DNA of 64,000 nt from Dromaius novaehollandiae (lineage: Eukaryota > Chordata > Aves > Casuariiformes > Dromaiidae): positions 40,310,254 through 40,374,253 of the forward strand of contig NC_088100.1 of the NCBI RefSeq assembly GCF_036370855.1, read 5' to 3'. The stretch's first letter is position 1; each line of letters starts with the position of its first letter. Below the pieces are notes generated by a model. The model saw only the letters and a program-made list of their open reading frames with translations. It was not told the DNA's origin and did no database searches. The position numbers and the translations under genes were made by a program. Below are positions 51,751-64,000 of this stretch, one piece after another.

Positions 51751-54700
51751 GTGAGCGGGGGGGGCACGCCGCCCTCCAACGGCCGCTCCTGGCGCGCGGG
51801 GCCGCGGTCCGTGTGCGCGGAGCGCGGCCGCGGGAGTGGGGGGGAGGCGGTGCGCCGCCTGGTCCTCGGCGTTGCGCGGGGGGTGGCGGCGGGGAGCAGC
51901 CCGGGGCCTCGGACCGCGGCGGGCGGGCGGAGCGACCGAGCCCTGCCCTCAGAGGCAGCCTGCAGCTGCCGGCAGTGCGCGACCGGCCTTGCCCCGCGGG
52001 CAGGTCCCTGCCGAGAGCGCTGGCGGCTCTCCGGCTTTCGCAGGAAATGAAATTTTACAAATAACAGTCTGCTCTGAGCAGTCCGCGCGCCCCCTCGGAG
52101 CTGTAGCTGCTGTGCATTGAGCGCGGCCGGGCTCCCGTGGGAGAAATAGTGTGTGGTTGTGCAGATGCTGAAGGTAGCTGACCTGCAAAATTGCCCGGGC
52201 AGTCTCCGTTCTGTTGTTCTCTTTTCTTTCTTTTTTTTTTTTCCACACGAGTGTTGTAGTATATTTTTATCATCTCTGTTTTTAAAAAGAAATTGGAGAA
52301 AAAACTCACTAAGCTGTGTCTCTTGCATCACACTGACATCAGCATGTTTTACTGGAGAAATGGTGTTTATGTCCCCCCCTCGTAAATCCCTGCCACTTAA
52401 ATAGTTAGCTTTTGTGGTGGAAGTGATTATTCAAGGTGGTTCTTTTCTGCCCCATCCTCCCTAATGTGTCCAGGCCTGTCCTGCTTTTGCTAGTCCTTGC
52501 CCTAGGAGACTCTAGAGCTGCCCTTGCAGTACGAGTTGCTTTGTGCAATTAGCCCTCATCTGTTGCTCTGAGTTACCTTGCCTAAACTTGGCTCTTGTGT
52601 CCTATGTCTAGTCTCTTTTCTACTTTCATCTGGTGCTGTTGCCATGACTACTTACTTGTTCCCAAGCTCCCAGTTGCCCCATTGTGTTGTCTTTTCCCTT
52701 TCCTTGCAACATCCAGTCCTGGTCTGTCTTCATCAAATCTCTGCCTTTGCCCTGACGCCCACCCAGTCCTACTTTACCCAAGGCATTTGGTTTCTCAAAA
52801 CACTTATGTGTTTCCCCTCTGCCACTTCTGCCTTGCTCTTCTATTTTTCTGTTAGCATACAAAAAGCACTTGCAGTTGTAGTAAAATTCAGATACAGCTG
52901 AATTGAGCAGTAGGGTTATGGTTGCACGTTTTGCAGCTTTTAGCTGAAATAATGTCGGCATCACTTGGTGTTACTTTTGCAACATTCATTGTGTATTCCC
53001 CCTGAAACTAACTTTAATGGTGAAATATAGATAAAACAGTATTTGCTGACATTTACATGTAATGTTAAATTTCTATTTTTGCCTAGGTTTTCACCCCCTT
53101 CCCCTGAGTTGAAAGTTTATATTTGGCGTGTAGTTAGGGTTGGCCATAGGGTATGTATGTTCATTAGAGAGGGTTAACGTAGAGGGAAGCTTAAAATGTT
53201 GTACTGGAACACTGAACTCCTCCTTTCCTGTCCTGCCTGATTGTACAGCGAATGACAGCTGAGCCTCGCAGCAGAATGGAATGAGTCCTTTTCACAGGAA
53301 GGCTCCTTCTCTTTGTACTGTTTTTCTTTGATTTGTGACGTGCTTCTGGATCCTTCAGTGTGGAAGTCACTGTGCACGTTACTACTGTCAGGGGTAAAGG
53401 GAAGTACTTCCAAAAAAAAGTTAAAACTTAATCCAAAACAAGCAGATTTCCATTTCAAAAATGGCTGTTACTTTTAAGTAGTAGTTCTGTAATGAAAAGT
53501 GCTCACTTGTGTCCTATGCCTTACACATGATGCTTCTTTCCCATTTTACAGTGTGGTCTCTACTATGTTGAGTGGTGTAGGAAAATCTGATGCTTACAAA
53601 GCATTAAATGAAGGCTGTTTATATTTCATTTAATTTAAGCATACATTGTTTCTTCTTAGGCATAGGTGGATTATACAGTTATTTTGGCTTATTCCAGTTA
53701 TGTTGTCATGAATTACTGTTCTGACATAATGTGTGTACTGCAGTATAAATGAGATTGTAGATGAGATTTTCACAGTGAAATTGTTCCAGAACATCTGGAA
53801 TATGTAGAATAACCAAAACTTGTCTCCAGCAATTTTTAGATGGTTATTAATATATGTGGTAAAATAGAAAATATCCAAGGACCTACACAAATGCAGTTAT
53901 GATGTCAAAATCCTCGTAATTATTTAATACATTCAATGTATTGAACATGCAAAATGCAACCTTTCGTGCTGTGCATACTTAAGTTGTTGCTTTGTTAATG
54001 TCATCTCTTTTTGTAGGTACAAAAGACATCTCTTCAGATTTTACATATTACATTTTTAACTGCTTCTTATTTTAGAAATCGAAAATAGTAATATTTAGAA
54101 GAGCTTTGATCTCCAGTTCATAAAGCTCTTTTTTCACAGGAGGACAATATTGTTATTGATGTTCTGCTTCAGTTTCCTCATTTGTATGAGAGGGGAAAGG
54201 ACTTGTCCAAAGTCACTCAACAGACAGTGACCAAAATTGAACACATCTGTGGGTTTTATTTCCACTAGATCATTCTTACAATAGCAGTTGAGCTATCTTA
54301 GGCTGAGTTTAGTAATTTTTGCTAATATAAACATCTCCTTTGGGGAAACATGGGATTGAATCAGTCTGCTTATGCACTTTGGACATTTGTATGTTTCTTC
54401 CCCTCTTGCATGAGCACCTCACAGTGAGAGTTCAGGAAAGCATAAAATTTCTGATTTACAGGAAACTATGACTCTTCAAAAAAAATGAGTTTTGTTGGGG
54501 GGAGGAGAAATTTCCAAACTTCTAGAAGATTTTTTCATTTTCCTCTAGAATTCAAAGCTGAATACTTGTGTTTGATTTCCTTTTCCCTGATGAAGCAGAG
54601 ATATAAATGGGATATGGCTTCTGTTTGGCAGACTGCCTTGGAGGCAGGGTCTTCATTTGCCTGAATGCTTTTTCCAAACTGTCATCCTGCTTCTAACCAT

Positions 54701-57700
54701 CTTTACTTCTTTAAAAACTTACTTGAGTTGGGATGCACATGTTGCTTTTAGTAGTAACTCTGTGTCATTTGCTTTTTTAAGTAACTTAACATTCATTGTA
54801 TTAATCTGGATCTCCTTTTCTATGCATCCCAGCCTCCCCCCCTCCCTTTTTTTTAACTGAAGCTCTACTGAGAACTTTATTGAGATGTCCTCAGGAGATC
54901 CTTTTCCTGTAAATTCCAAACCTACTGAAGGTGTGTGAAAAGTTTAAAAAGTCTTCTCTGGTGTCATTCAGTTGGTAGATTAATTGGAAGACGTAACGGA
55001 AAGGTGGAAAAGCCCCTCTCAAGTTGGCTGGGACACTGCTTCTGCTCCTTTCTCAGCTTGAAGTAGGAAAGTAAAGGGACAGTATGGAAAGTTAGTGCAT
55101 CTGGAACTGATGTCCTTAAGATCTTGGCAAATTGGTTTAAGTTATTGGTTTAATGGAACACTGAGGTTAAAGGAGAATAAAGTTACTCCTCTGGCCTCAG
55201 GAGCCCTGGTCAGATTGATGCTCATCTTGAAGTTTGTGTTTTTCTTGCTATTTTCTAGGGCTGCTTTGTATTTAAACCAAGTCCCAAGAAGAGAAGGGTA
55301 TCTCCAAAAACAGGTTAGTGCATTTTGGTATATGTTGCTGTGCTTTAGAAGGGTTAATCCTGCAAACTTCGGTTCTGATTGAATTCCGTGATAGCTGTGT
55401 GAGGATTTCTGTTGCTCCTTGATCTCAGTGTTGCTGCAAGCTGTCATTTCTTCAGAAGTACGTCAGCTAGTTGTTGGCTAATGTGAATATTTGTTCAATT
55501 TCAGCAATCAAGAGTGTGTTGATATTATTGTCTTTGCAAAAAAAAGGAAAAAAAAGTTAAGAAAACTCTTTTCCATGTTACTGTAAATAGATACTTTGTC
55601 AGTCAGTAGACTGTCTGAAGAGGCCGAGTAAACTGCTTCCAAGCTGTGATAGTCAGAAATGATAACCCATTCAGAAAACTCATCATATTTTGGATGGCTT
55701 GCCTAAGTCTCTTCAGGAAAAGAATAAAGAAAAGCCATTTGTGAAGATCTTGTGGCTTCTATATACTAGTCCTTGTTATAGGGATTGGAGGAAAGAAAGT
55801 ATATATGCTGTGTATATGAGTCTTTTTGCCATCTGAGAAAGACTAAACAGGCCTGAGCCTTGCTGGAGCTACAAATAATGTTGCTTAAATAGTTGGTGTT
55901 TGAGAATTGCTCAGGAGACTTACTGTTCTTGTTCCCAAGTTAAACTTTTTTTGGCAGCACTAGAGCTGTCAAGAGCTGTGTCCACTTGTTTAAAAGGGAG
56001 GAGGGGGGAAGTAAGCAAGCCAGAATTTTTGATATCGCCACAGGCTCATTTGTTAGGGGGACTTACTATAACACCTGCTTCAAAATTCATCCAAAATTGT
56101 TTTTCCATGAGAGTTGGGACATCTGTAGCTCAAGGAATGAGAGGTAGGGAAATATAACCCAGCCTGTCACCACAAATCATTGCAAAATAAACCGACAACC
56201 AAGACTTGTGCACTTAAACCATGTTGGAATTTTACCTTTTACTGAATATTATGTTTTTGTTTTTGCAAAATTAATAGTGCTTGGATAAATCCTGTTAAAT
56301 GTATTTTTCCAATAAGCAAAACTTTGTGATAGAAAAGTGAATTTGACTGAACTACTCCTAAAAGACAGGCAGAGGTGAGCTAATTTGAAGACTACTAGCA
56401 AGTAGGTAGCTGTTTAGAATGGTATTCTAAATAGACATTCCTTTAATGTGCATATGTCCAGTTTAGAAGCCCAAACCTGGCAAGTGTGAAGTTTTAATTG
56501 TGTTTGATAATACTTTTGCACCCCACAAAGGCCTTTTGTGCTTTTTATGCCTGTGGTCTGAATTTTGATAGCATAAAAAGAATATTATTCTTTGGTGCAG
56601 TACTTAACACTTTGATTACACAGGCCTTAGGCTATTGGTGAAACCAGAAGAAAACCCAAAGCACACCACTTATGTATTTAAGTGATTTTTCTTAGGGATA
56701 AAAATGAGATGTTTGTTTTGGGGAAGACAAAATGGAGAAAGAGGGAGGGCCCTTGTTCATCATTTACTATTTTTTTTTAATGTTATTTGCTTATCAGCTG
56801 TTTTTTTCCCTAGAGATCCAACTGCAGCTGATACTCCACTGAATAGCTAGTAAATGAACCTTTTTTATAAAACTTTTTGTTTGCCTGTCTTTATAAGTAG
56901 AAAACCTGGTGGCTAAGTTTATTGCTACCTTTAGCAACAGTTAGCAGGTTGCCTACTTAACCTTCAGGCCTTCTCTCCTTCCAGGTAGTGTTAGCCAAAC
57001 CTTAACAGCTATACAAGACCTGTTAAATATATGCTGCGAGTGTAGAAAGATGGTTCCAAGCCTTCTGCATTTTTTTTTCCAAAGAGGAAATGTAGACTGC
57101 TGCAAGGAAAAAAAACACAATGCGCAAAATTTCACTCAGTTGTTTTATTTTCTATTCAGTCTTCCATTTCCCTTCCAGCCTGGCCTTTGCTTCTTAGTTG
57201 GAAGCAGATGGAGAGGTTCTGTACTCTTCATCTCTCTGAGACAGAGCAGCACCTGGGAAGCCAGATACATTCAGAAGATGTGGCTAGACATTGTTACCGA
57301 AAAGGATCTGATTTTTAAAGGCTTGATGGCTTTTTAGGTGAAGCTCAGACATTTTGCATCTCCTTTCCTTTTTCATAAGGAGCCTGCATAGAAGTGAGAA
57401 ATGATTTAGCGATGAACCAGAAGTGTAGACCTGGTTTGTGCTTAAAAGCTTTGTTGGCATAATTGTTTTGGTTAAGATAATGTATTTAAAAAAAAAAAAA
57501 AGAAAGACACCCATATCTCATGTAATCTAACAGTCCTTTTCCAGAATACCTTATTATTTTCAGGAAATTGATATTAACTGCATCTTTCTTGGGAAAGAAA
57601 ATGTTTTTTTTCCTATTTCTGTCCTGCCAAGCCCTTTCTGCATCATATTTGACTGAAATAGTGATGGAGAGACAGACCCACAAAGCTTTCGCAAGGGAAA

Positions 57701-60700
57701 GAGATTTTTTAAATTTGTTTTAATAATGGCTGTTTGCTCAGATTTAGCCTTTAACTCATCTGAGATTTGAGGTTAAGCCAGCTCTTACCTTTTAACTGCA
57801 CCTTTGGTAACAGATTCTGCTTGTATCCTCACTTATTCTACCAGATACCTGCAGTTAACTGGTTAAGTCATCTCCCTGCATATATTTAAAGATAGATGTT
57901 CCTCTTTCAGTCAGGTGCTTCAATTTATTCTCAATAAAAATGTTTTCATAATCTTATTTGTGCTTGTCTTTCCTTTTTGTCTTTCCAGCTGAGTATTTCA
58001 AAGAAGCAAACAATGATTCCGAGGACAGTGGGCTACGATTTGCTACTTGTCAGTCGTTGTGGAAACAGATCAAATCCGAAACTGAGGTGAGTCTTGCTGG
58101 TAACACTAAAACAGCAGTTTGCGTTTGTAACGATGGTGATTGCTTGTTTGTTTCTGGAGATCTTTCTTTCACATGCTTAAAAGAGCAATTCATTAAAACA
58201 GTAAGAGGGCCAGAAATATTAACCAAGACTGAAATTGCTGTCCAGGGTATAAATTAAAAAAAAAATCAGTTATATATTGCTGTTAATCACAGAGCTACAT
58301 GCTTTTGGTGCTTCAAGCTGCTTCTTCCAAGCTTCTGTTTTTACTGATTGTCATTTTTATGAATTCCTGGCATATTGCTGTTTTCTACCTCTAATTCAGT
58401 TGTGTGCTTGTCAGCCCTGCAAGGATTTTAGGCTGCTCTTGACCTCAGTGTTACAGAGTTTATAGCAGCACAAGATTCACAGTGATTTTATGTGACTACA
58501 ACTGCATGGGCATCAAATACTGATTGACACAGCTGCAAGCCTAGTTTATTGACTTAGTATGGACGGTGTCAATAGGCTTGTCTGGTGGGAACGGGAGTTT
58601 ATTTCATACTGAACTGTGGCCTACTCATTATTGTGTATTAGATGGCATGCTGTTGCTCTGTCCGTATAGCCAGCTGGCTTGTGTTACAGTATGAATAATT
58701 GCTTCTGTCCAGCAAGGATTTCGTCCTCTATTCAAAGTCAAGGATTCTGGGCAAGTATTCTGTATTCCTCTGCCTGCTCTTGGGCACTAGGCATTATGAG
58801 AATTTTCTTTTTTCCAAAATTTGTTTTGGGATATACAGTGGAAGCCAGCTGGATGCAGCTTACAATCTGGACCTTTGGGCTAAACTCAGATTCCTCTAAT
58901 TCTGTTCCTGCCATTTCACGATCCAACTCACTTTAACTAATCAGCACCCTTTCAAATGATTTCTAGCAGAATGTGCAAAACAGTGCACTACATCATAGTG
59001 CTGATTATGGAGAATACACAGAAGTTTGTGGAGCTGTGTTTGGTATCTTCCAGCTAGCTGCTTCAGCTTGCCAGGTTAGCCACCAGTTTTAGCAATAACG
59101 TTGGCAGCTGCTCCAGGTGCTGCTTTGTCAGCTACACAGTGGGACTGCAAGGAAGAGGATGTACCACAGCAGCTTATGGAAGATCTTCTTTCTTGGGCAC
59201 AGTGTTGTGTGAAGGCCTTTGAAACAGTGCTTCTAGACAGCCAAGAGTGGCTTCAGGATTTTCAGCCTGAGCCTCCTTAACTGCTCAGAAGCACAGGGCC
59301 GTTGCCACCTGGAAAATCATCTTTCCTTTCTTAATTCTTATATCCTTCTTTTCTTTAAGGCAAGTAGGAGTTAGCCAAACACGTTCTTCTGTTCTGCCTC
59401 CTCCTGATGGATGAACCGTTCATCCTACGTTAGCAAATTGACATGATAGTTTGGTTTATCCAAGGACAAATTACATGCAGTTATTTTTGTGTTGGCAGGC
59501 TGGAGGTGTTAATTGGTTTTGTTAGAATTATCTGATGAACTCAAGTTGGAAGGGACCTAAGGAGGTCTGTAGTCCAAACTCCTGCTTGAAGCAGGGTCAT
59601 CTATGAGGTCAGACAAGGTTGCTTGGGGCTTCAGAGAGCCAGGATTTTTTCTTGTGTGCCTTCAAACCCTGGTGTAGTGAACCTGATCCATGCTAGAATA
59701 TCATGAGAAGTGTATGGCTTCCTGGTTGGGACTATCAATCTAGAGGTTCCAGTAGTGTGCTAATGGAGCCAGCAAGATGTTTGCTGAATCTTTTTGTTGC
59801 AATAGTGCTACTCGATGGTTTGTTGGTAGGCTGTGTGGTTGTGCTGGTGTTTTTTCAGTTTTCTTGGGCATCTGCTGTCTACCTGGGGCCCTGAAGAGAG
59901 AAGAGGTTTTGACTTTCAAGTACTTAGTAAGGCTGAGAGTGCTCTGCAACAGACAGACTATGTCTATCACAAACTGTGTTGCAGTGGTGGCATCTGGTGA
60001 TGACAGCCTTGCTGGCTTTTTACAACATGAACAGGGGGAGAAGTACTGCAGGAATTCTGCTCTTGTTTTTGATTTTTGGACTTTTTTTGTTTCAGTGTTG
60101 TGGGTTATCCCAGTTGTGCTCCCTGGATTGCTGTCCTTTCAGCAGCAGCCTTGTAAATGTTCTTATTATCATACATCTCTTTGAGGGCATTTGGCAACAT
60201 TCCCTTCCGGTAAGGTGAGGAATTCAAGAAGCACTACAAGGATCCAGGTAGAAGGACAAAGCCTGAATGCAGGGCTGTAGTATGGCAATTTTAGCTCTAA
60301 TGTGCAACTACTGATTTGCAGACCGTACAATGGATAATCATGATGAAACCTAGATAGGTGTCAGTATCTTAGCAGGGGGTGAACTTCCAGTTGATAAAAC
60401 TTTTCCAGAGTAAGCATGGTCATGCAAGTAAATCAAGTGATCGCCTTGAGATGCAGAACAGTTCAGTATTGTTTCTGGCAGACTGTCAAAGAAGTGCAAA
60501 CTAAGACTGCAAAAAGTATGCTCTGAATGCTTGCATTTGTTCAAATGGCCTATGCACATGAATCCTTTATGGAATCGGTATATGTTAAGAACAGTTAATG
60601 TAAACACAGATTGTGCCATTGTGCAGAAGATGAGGTTACTTCTCATCTCTGATTGCTCAGGCTCTTTCAAATCTTTAGTGAATATGCCACAATGATAGCC

Positions 60701-62876
60701 ACTTAAAATGAGTGGCTGATCTTTATAGTAATTAAAGGCTTTTCCTCAAATGAAACATTGTAAGATTAGAAATAAAAGGCTTTTTAATAAATTAATGTTG
60801 TCAAATTAAGTAGATGCTTGGGTAGATAACTTCCCCATCTGATGATCTGTTGTTTGTTTTTAATTTTTTTTTATGCAAAGCTGTATGTGAAAATCTGGAC
60901 TCTGAACTTGACTCTGAAAACACAAAGCAACTTCACACCTTTCTTTTAAATTGGGGTTTGTCCTCATACAACTAATTTTTCTCATCTCTTAGCATTGGAG
61001 CCATTACTATGGGTTTCTGTCATCAAGTTTACTTACCAGAATGAGAGAGTAAATACTACTAGAAGGAATTTTTGGCTGTAATATGAAAAGGTCAGTACAA
61101 AGGAGCTCATAGGGACCCATTACTGAAGCAAAGTGGCTGTATTTCAAAAAAATAATGTGCTACTATGGATTAGAAACTAATTGGGAAAATGGAGCAGGAC
61201 GGAATGGTCAGCTTACAAAATAACAGCCACCTATTAGTACTACGCACTGTAAAAATCTTAGGACTGCTTTTAGTTAACATTATCGAATGACAGTATAAAG
61301 CTTGATTACTAAGACTAAAATTTGCAAAAAAAAGCCCCATAAAATTGCTTTGACAAGAAAAGACTGAGGGATTTAAAGCTAAGTAAATGTGTAGTGTTAT
61401 GACAGGCTGAATTCCATATTCATAAATTCATGTTGGAAGAAATATACTGTAACCACGCAAAGTAAGGATTCAGGATCTTTTTAGATTGGCTCAGTGAAAA
61501 TCTCTTGTACAGTAATGTTTCAAAACTCGAGGTAAAGATATCTAAGGATTGTTACGGGATGTATGGTAATACAGAAGCTATTATGATGCTGTTATAAAAC
61601 TGGTAGCACGAACTCTTCTTTTTAAAATGTCATGTAAAATTCTATTTATGACAACTCAAAAAAAAAAAAAATTCAGTTGTGAATTCACAGATGGGCAGTG
61701 AACATCAAAAAGGCCAGAATATTTTGAATCAGTAGAGGGTGAAAAGAGTAAGATTGTTTTGTTTACAGTTATATCAGTTGTTGAGAAGAGCAGACCTGGA
61801 GATGTGATCTTCACTCCTTTGATAGCTGCTTCATCCATACTGTTAGAGACAACCTTCGCAACCTCATTTAGAGTCAAGTTCACAGCTGTATGTGTGCCTT
61901 CATGTTGCTAAGGAATCCTGATGATGATTTTATCAGGGCACAGGTTCAATCTTGTTTCTGACATCTATGTTCTAGATGATATCCTGAAATTCAGAGTGTA
62001 GTTTCCTTGTCTGTTCTAGTAGAAGGGAGATTTTGACTTGGAGACAGAACTTCAAATGCACATACATAATAAAAGAAATAGAAAATTCTGCCAGTGTATA
62101 TCTACATTTAGGAGTAGTATCTCTTCCCCTTCTCTGCTCCTTCCTCCCCCCGCCCACTATACTCTTGTATTGAGATCATCCTGAAGGGCAAAGGATAGTG
62201 TAGCAAACGATGCAGTGTGTAGTTCAGTATTTTTTTTTTCCCTATAATGTATACCTAATGCTTTCCTTTATCATTGTATGTGCTTGTTTGTTTGTTTTTC
62301 CCATTTTGAATTACAGGACCTGACTATTTGCAGGTGTTTTGTAAGCCAAGAGGGAGTAAAGGGAGTCTGCATGTACACTCTTACAGAAACTGCATATTGT
62401 TTTATTCATGCTGTGGTCACTTACACTTTGTCAGTATGAGGGTTTTTTCATCCTTTGAAGCCTATTGTGTGGCAGTGCAGCAGAGCAGTGATGTGCTTGC
62501 TCTCTGAGTTATTGTCGAGGCATTTGTTCAAAAGTTCCAAGGTATCAGGAAATGTCTATGCTTGCCACATAGCGAATAAACTAGCATATTTATAGTTCAC
62601 AGGTAACCACAGTGTTGTTTAAAATTTTACCCGCAACTTTTGAGAATTAAAAGCCATGCAGGAAAGGGGTGGGAAAAGAAAGATATTCTTGTGTTTCCAC
62701 GTTTTTATTAATATAAACTCTCTGTTTACAGCAAGTACAAGAAGAATTGAATAAACAGTTATTTGATAACCTAGTAAGTTTTCTAAGACGGTCTCATTCT
62801 GAGTTCCAAGAAAAGACAACAGAATGGACTTGTCGGATGAAGTCCAGAGAAATCCCTACTGCAGCTCTTGTTTTAG
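51727..62876 (+). CDS. ORC3: Origin recognition complex subunit 3 (ORC3), 5' four coding exons
   Basis: Subunit of the nuclear six-protein origin recognition complex that loads the MCM helicase onto replication origins. Coding exons in the window: 51727-51750, 55259-55313, 57989-58086, 62732-62876, together 322 nt (107 codons plus one base). The product starts MSTCSVSK then [13 protein letters not shown]. It continues through a segment with [18 protein letters not shown] to [11 protein letters not shown], matching human ORC3 block by block (human [39 protein letters not shown]). The ATG has G at -3. The rest of the gene lies beyond the right edge. The basic KKRR stretch near residues 18-21 could help nuclear entry. 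Divergent from RARS2. Confidence 0.96.
51751..55258 (+). other. ORC3 intron 1
   Basis: First ~400 bp are CpG-rich; then ordinary AT-rich sequence. 52590-52870 is pyrimidine-rich without a recognised element. A possible MIR-like relic lies near 54160-54240. Confidence 0.75.
54160..54240 (+). mobile_element. Possible MIR-like SINE relic
   Basis: 'cagtttcctcatttgtatgag' followed by 'ggacttgtccaaagtcactc' recalls MIR core blocks (the 'aaacttgcccaaggtcacac' block and an inverted 'cagtttcctcatctgta'). The mixed orientation makes this doubtful. Confidence 0.25.
55259..55313 (+). CDS. ORC3: ORC3 exon 2
   Basis: 55 bp, acceptor ttttctag, donor ACAG|gttagt. Encodes [18 protein letters not shown], ending one base into an Ala codon. 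Confidence 0.95.
55314..57988 (+). other. ORC3 intron 2
   Basis: 2.7 kb, donor gttagt; A/T-rich, nothing recognised. Confidence 0.8.
57989..58086 (+). CDS. ORC3: ORC3 exon 3
   Basis: 98 bp, acceptor ctttccag, donor GAG|gtgagt. Encodes [20 protein letters not shown] then [13 protein letters not shown]. Acidic, low-complexity EDS-rich start as in human. Confidence 0.95.
58087..62731 (+). other. ORC3 intron 3
   Basis: 4.6 kb. Contains a CR1 fragment (about 59545-59650) and, on the minus strand at 61656-62157, a series of broken reading frames of unclear origin. No gene called. Confidence 0.75.
59545..59650 (-). mobile_element. CR1 LINE fragment, minus orientation
   Basis: 'gttggaagggacctaaggag', 'gtctgtagtccaaactcctg', 'gcttgaagcagggtcatcta' and 'gaggtcagacaaggttgctt' are the reverse complement of the CR1 3' region. 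Confidence 0.85.
62732..62876 (+). CDS. ORC3: ORC3 exon 4
   Basis: 145 bp, acceptor gtttacag, donor TTAG|gtaact. Encodes [20 protein letters not shown], ... then [13 protein letters not shown]. Phase 1 at the end; continues in an exon beyond the window. Confidence 0.95.
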
Positions 62877-64000
62877 GTAACTTTTTTTAAAGATATTTTG
62901 TTATGTCCATCAGCTCTCTTAGAGTTGCTTAAAGTTGACACAGGCATAAAAGGAAATTATATTGCTGACTTGCAGCAACACGACCTTCAGAAACATTAAC
63001 AGAAGAGATTGGTGGGCTCAAGAGTAGGAAGCAGGAATTGACTTACATCTCTTTTGTCTATATGCATAAGGGTGCTATAAGGGAGCACTTTCCCTAAAGG
63101 TCTGTCTTAAGCAACTGGTAGTGATTTGAGTTTTTTCCTAATGCACTGGAGGTGCTTTGATTCTATTGCCATTTTTGTCACTAACTTCCTTGGTGGTTTC
63201 TATGACTAACTGTGGGATTATGCAGCTTCTGTATTTCTGATGTATGTTAATAAGTTGATTCCTGCAATTCGTCTTAGTTGTAGGAAAGCAGTATCCTTTT
63301 CTTAGAAAAGTAAAAGCAGAGTGAGAGAAAGATAGCTGAAGATCTTATTCTGAAGTTGTTTTCCATCTGTCCTTCCATCTGTCTGTCCCTTAAATGGTTG
63401 GCACTGTAATCTTAAACCTGGTTCAAGGCAACCTGATTGCAGTTTCACTATCATTTTGGGGAACATAAGATCAGGCCTGTGCTGTGGATTTATCAGTTCA
63501 CCACTAAGAAAGCCTGGGAGGTTAGTCTCCTTCTGTAGTTAGTGGAGAGGGAGGTTCCTACTCTGAATGACTTTGTGGAAGAAGCTGTGTGTTGCCCTCT
63601 GGAGGGGCCTGTCCTTTTCTTGGTTGGCTAAGGATATTAACAAAGGGAGTAAATGCTGAGTAACTCATGATAAATTCAGACTGTAGTTAGTACTAACTCG
63701 TAGGAATTGTCCTCCTTACGTAAGCCCTGTGCGGATCTAGGTATCGTGTCTGCACTGCATTGCTTTTAGAGCAGATGACTTTCAGCTTCTTGTCTGCAGG
63801 CCTTAGATAACTGTGTATAACTTGTGAAGGAATAAGTGGCAGGAAAGTTAGAAAAAGCAATACTATTCCCTGTAGATTTGTACCCTGAGAAATCTTTCCT
63901 ACAAAAAGAAAGAAGAGTGATCTTGACAGTGTTTCCCGATTCCTTTAAATCAGCTAGTATTAATGTGTATGTCTAAACTTGTGCTATTTTTTCTTTCCTC
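62877..64000 (+). other. ORC3 intron 4, partial
   Basis: Runs off the window; no exon or repeat recognised. Confidence 0.8.

Overview
This is a vertebrate nuclear genomic window with large GT-AG introns. CR1 retrotransposon tails, solo-LTR-like insertions and fairly compact introns point to a sauropsid, most likely a bird. I cannot name the species. The gene order SLC35A1 – RARS2 – ORC3 is the one I know from human chromosome 6q15, so this looks like a conserved syntenic block.

Layout. (1) Positions 1-8085, + strand: the last six coding exons of SLC35A1, the Golgi CMP-sialic acid/CMP antiporter. The first exons lie upstream of the window. (2) 8086-10118: the interval between two converging gene ends, with candidate SLC35A1 poly(A) signals. 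(3) 10119-51340, - strand: the complete coding sequence of RARS2, mitochondrial arginyl-tRNA synthetase. Joining 20 exons gives 1,743 nt, i.e. 580 codons plus stop, with consistent phase at every junction and both class I signature motifs. (4) About 50,860-52,140: a CpG island holding a head-to-head promoter, with 386 bp between the RARS2 and ORC3 start codons. (5) 51727-64000, + strand: the first four coding exons of ORC3 (origin recognition complex subunit 3). The gene continues beyond the window.

The three genes do not form a functional pathway: one is Golgi glycosylation, one mitochondrial translation, one DNA replication licensing. The layout still links them: RARS2 shares a promoter region with ORC3 at one end and converges tail to tail with SLC35A1 at the other.

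The introns hold three LTR-like insertions, all antisense to RARS2. Two belong to the same family and lie in direct orientation about 16 kb apart, flanking RARS2 exons 5-11. They also hold several CR1 relics, a perfect 107-bp tandem duplication, a 27-bp perfect inverted repeat, G- and GT/GC-rich non-B-DNA candidates, and a GC-rich hexamer array in RARS2 intron 1. I saw no convincing extra protein-coding gene, tRNA, CRISPR array or prokaryote-type system. The most unusual gene-level details are the RARS2 stop codon overlapping its AATAAA poly(A) signal and a non-consensus donor at RARS2 intron 2.
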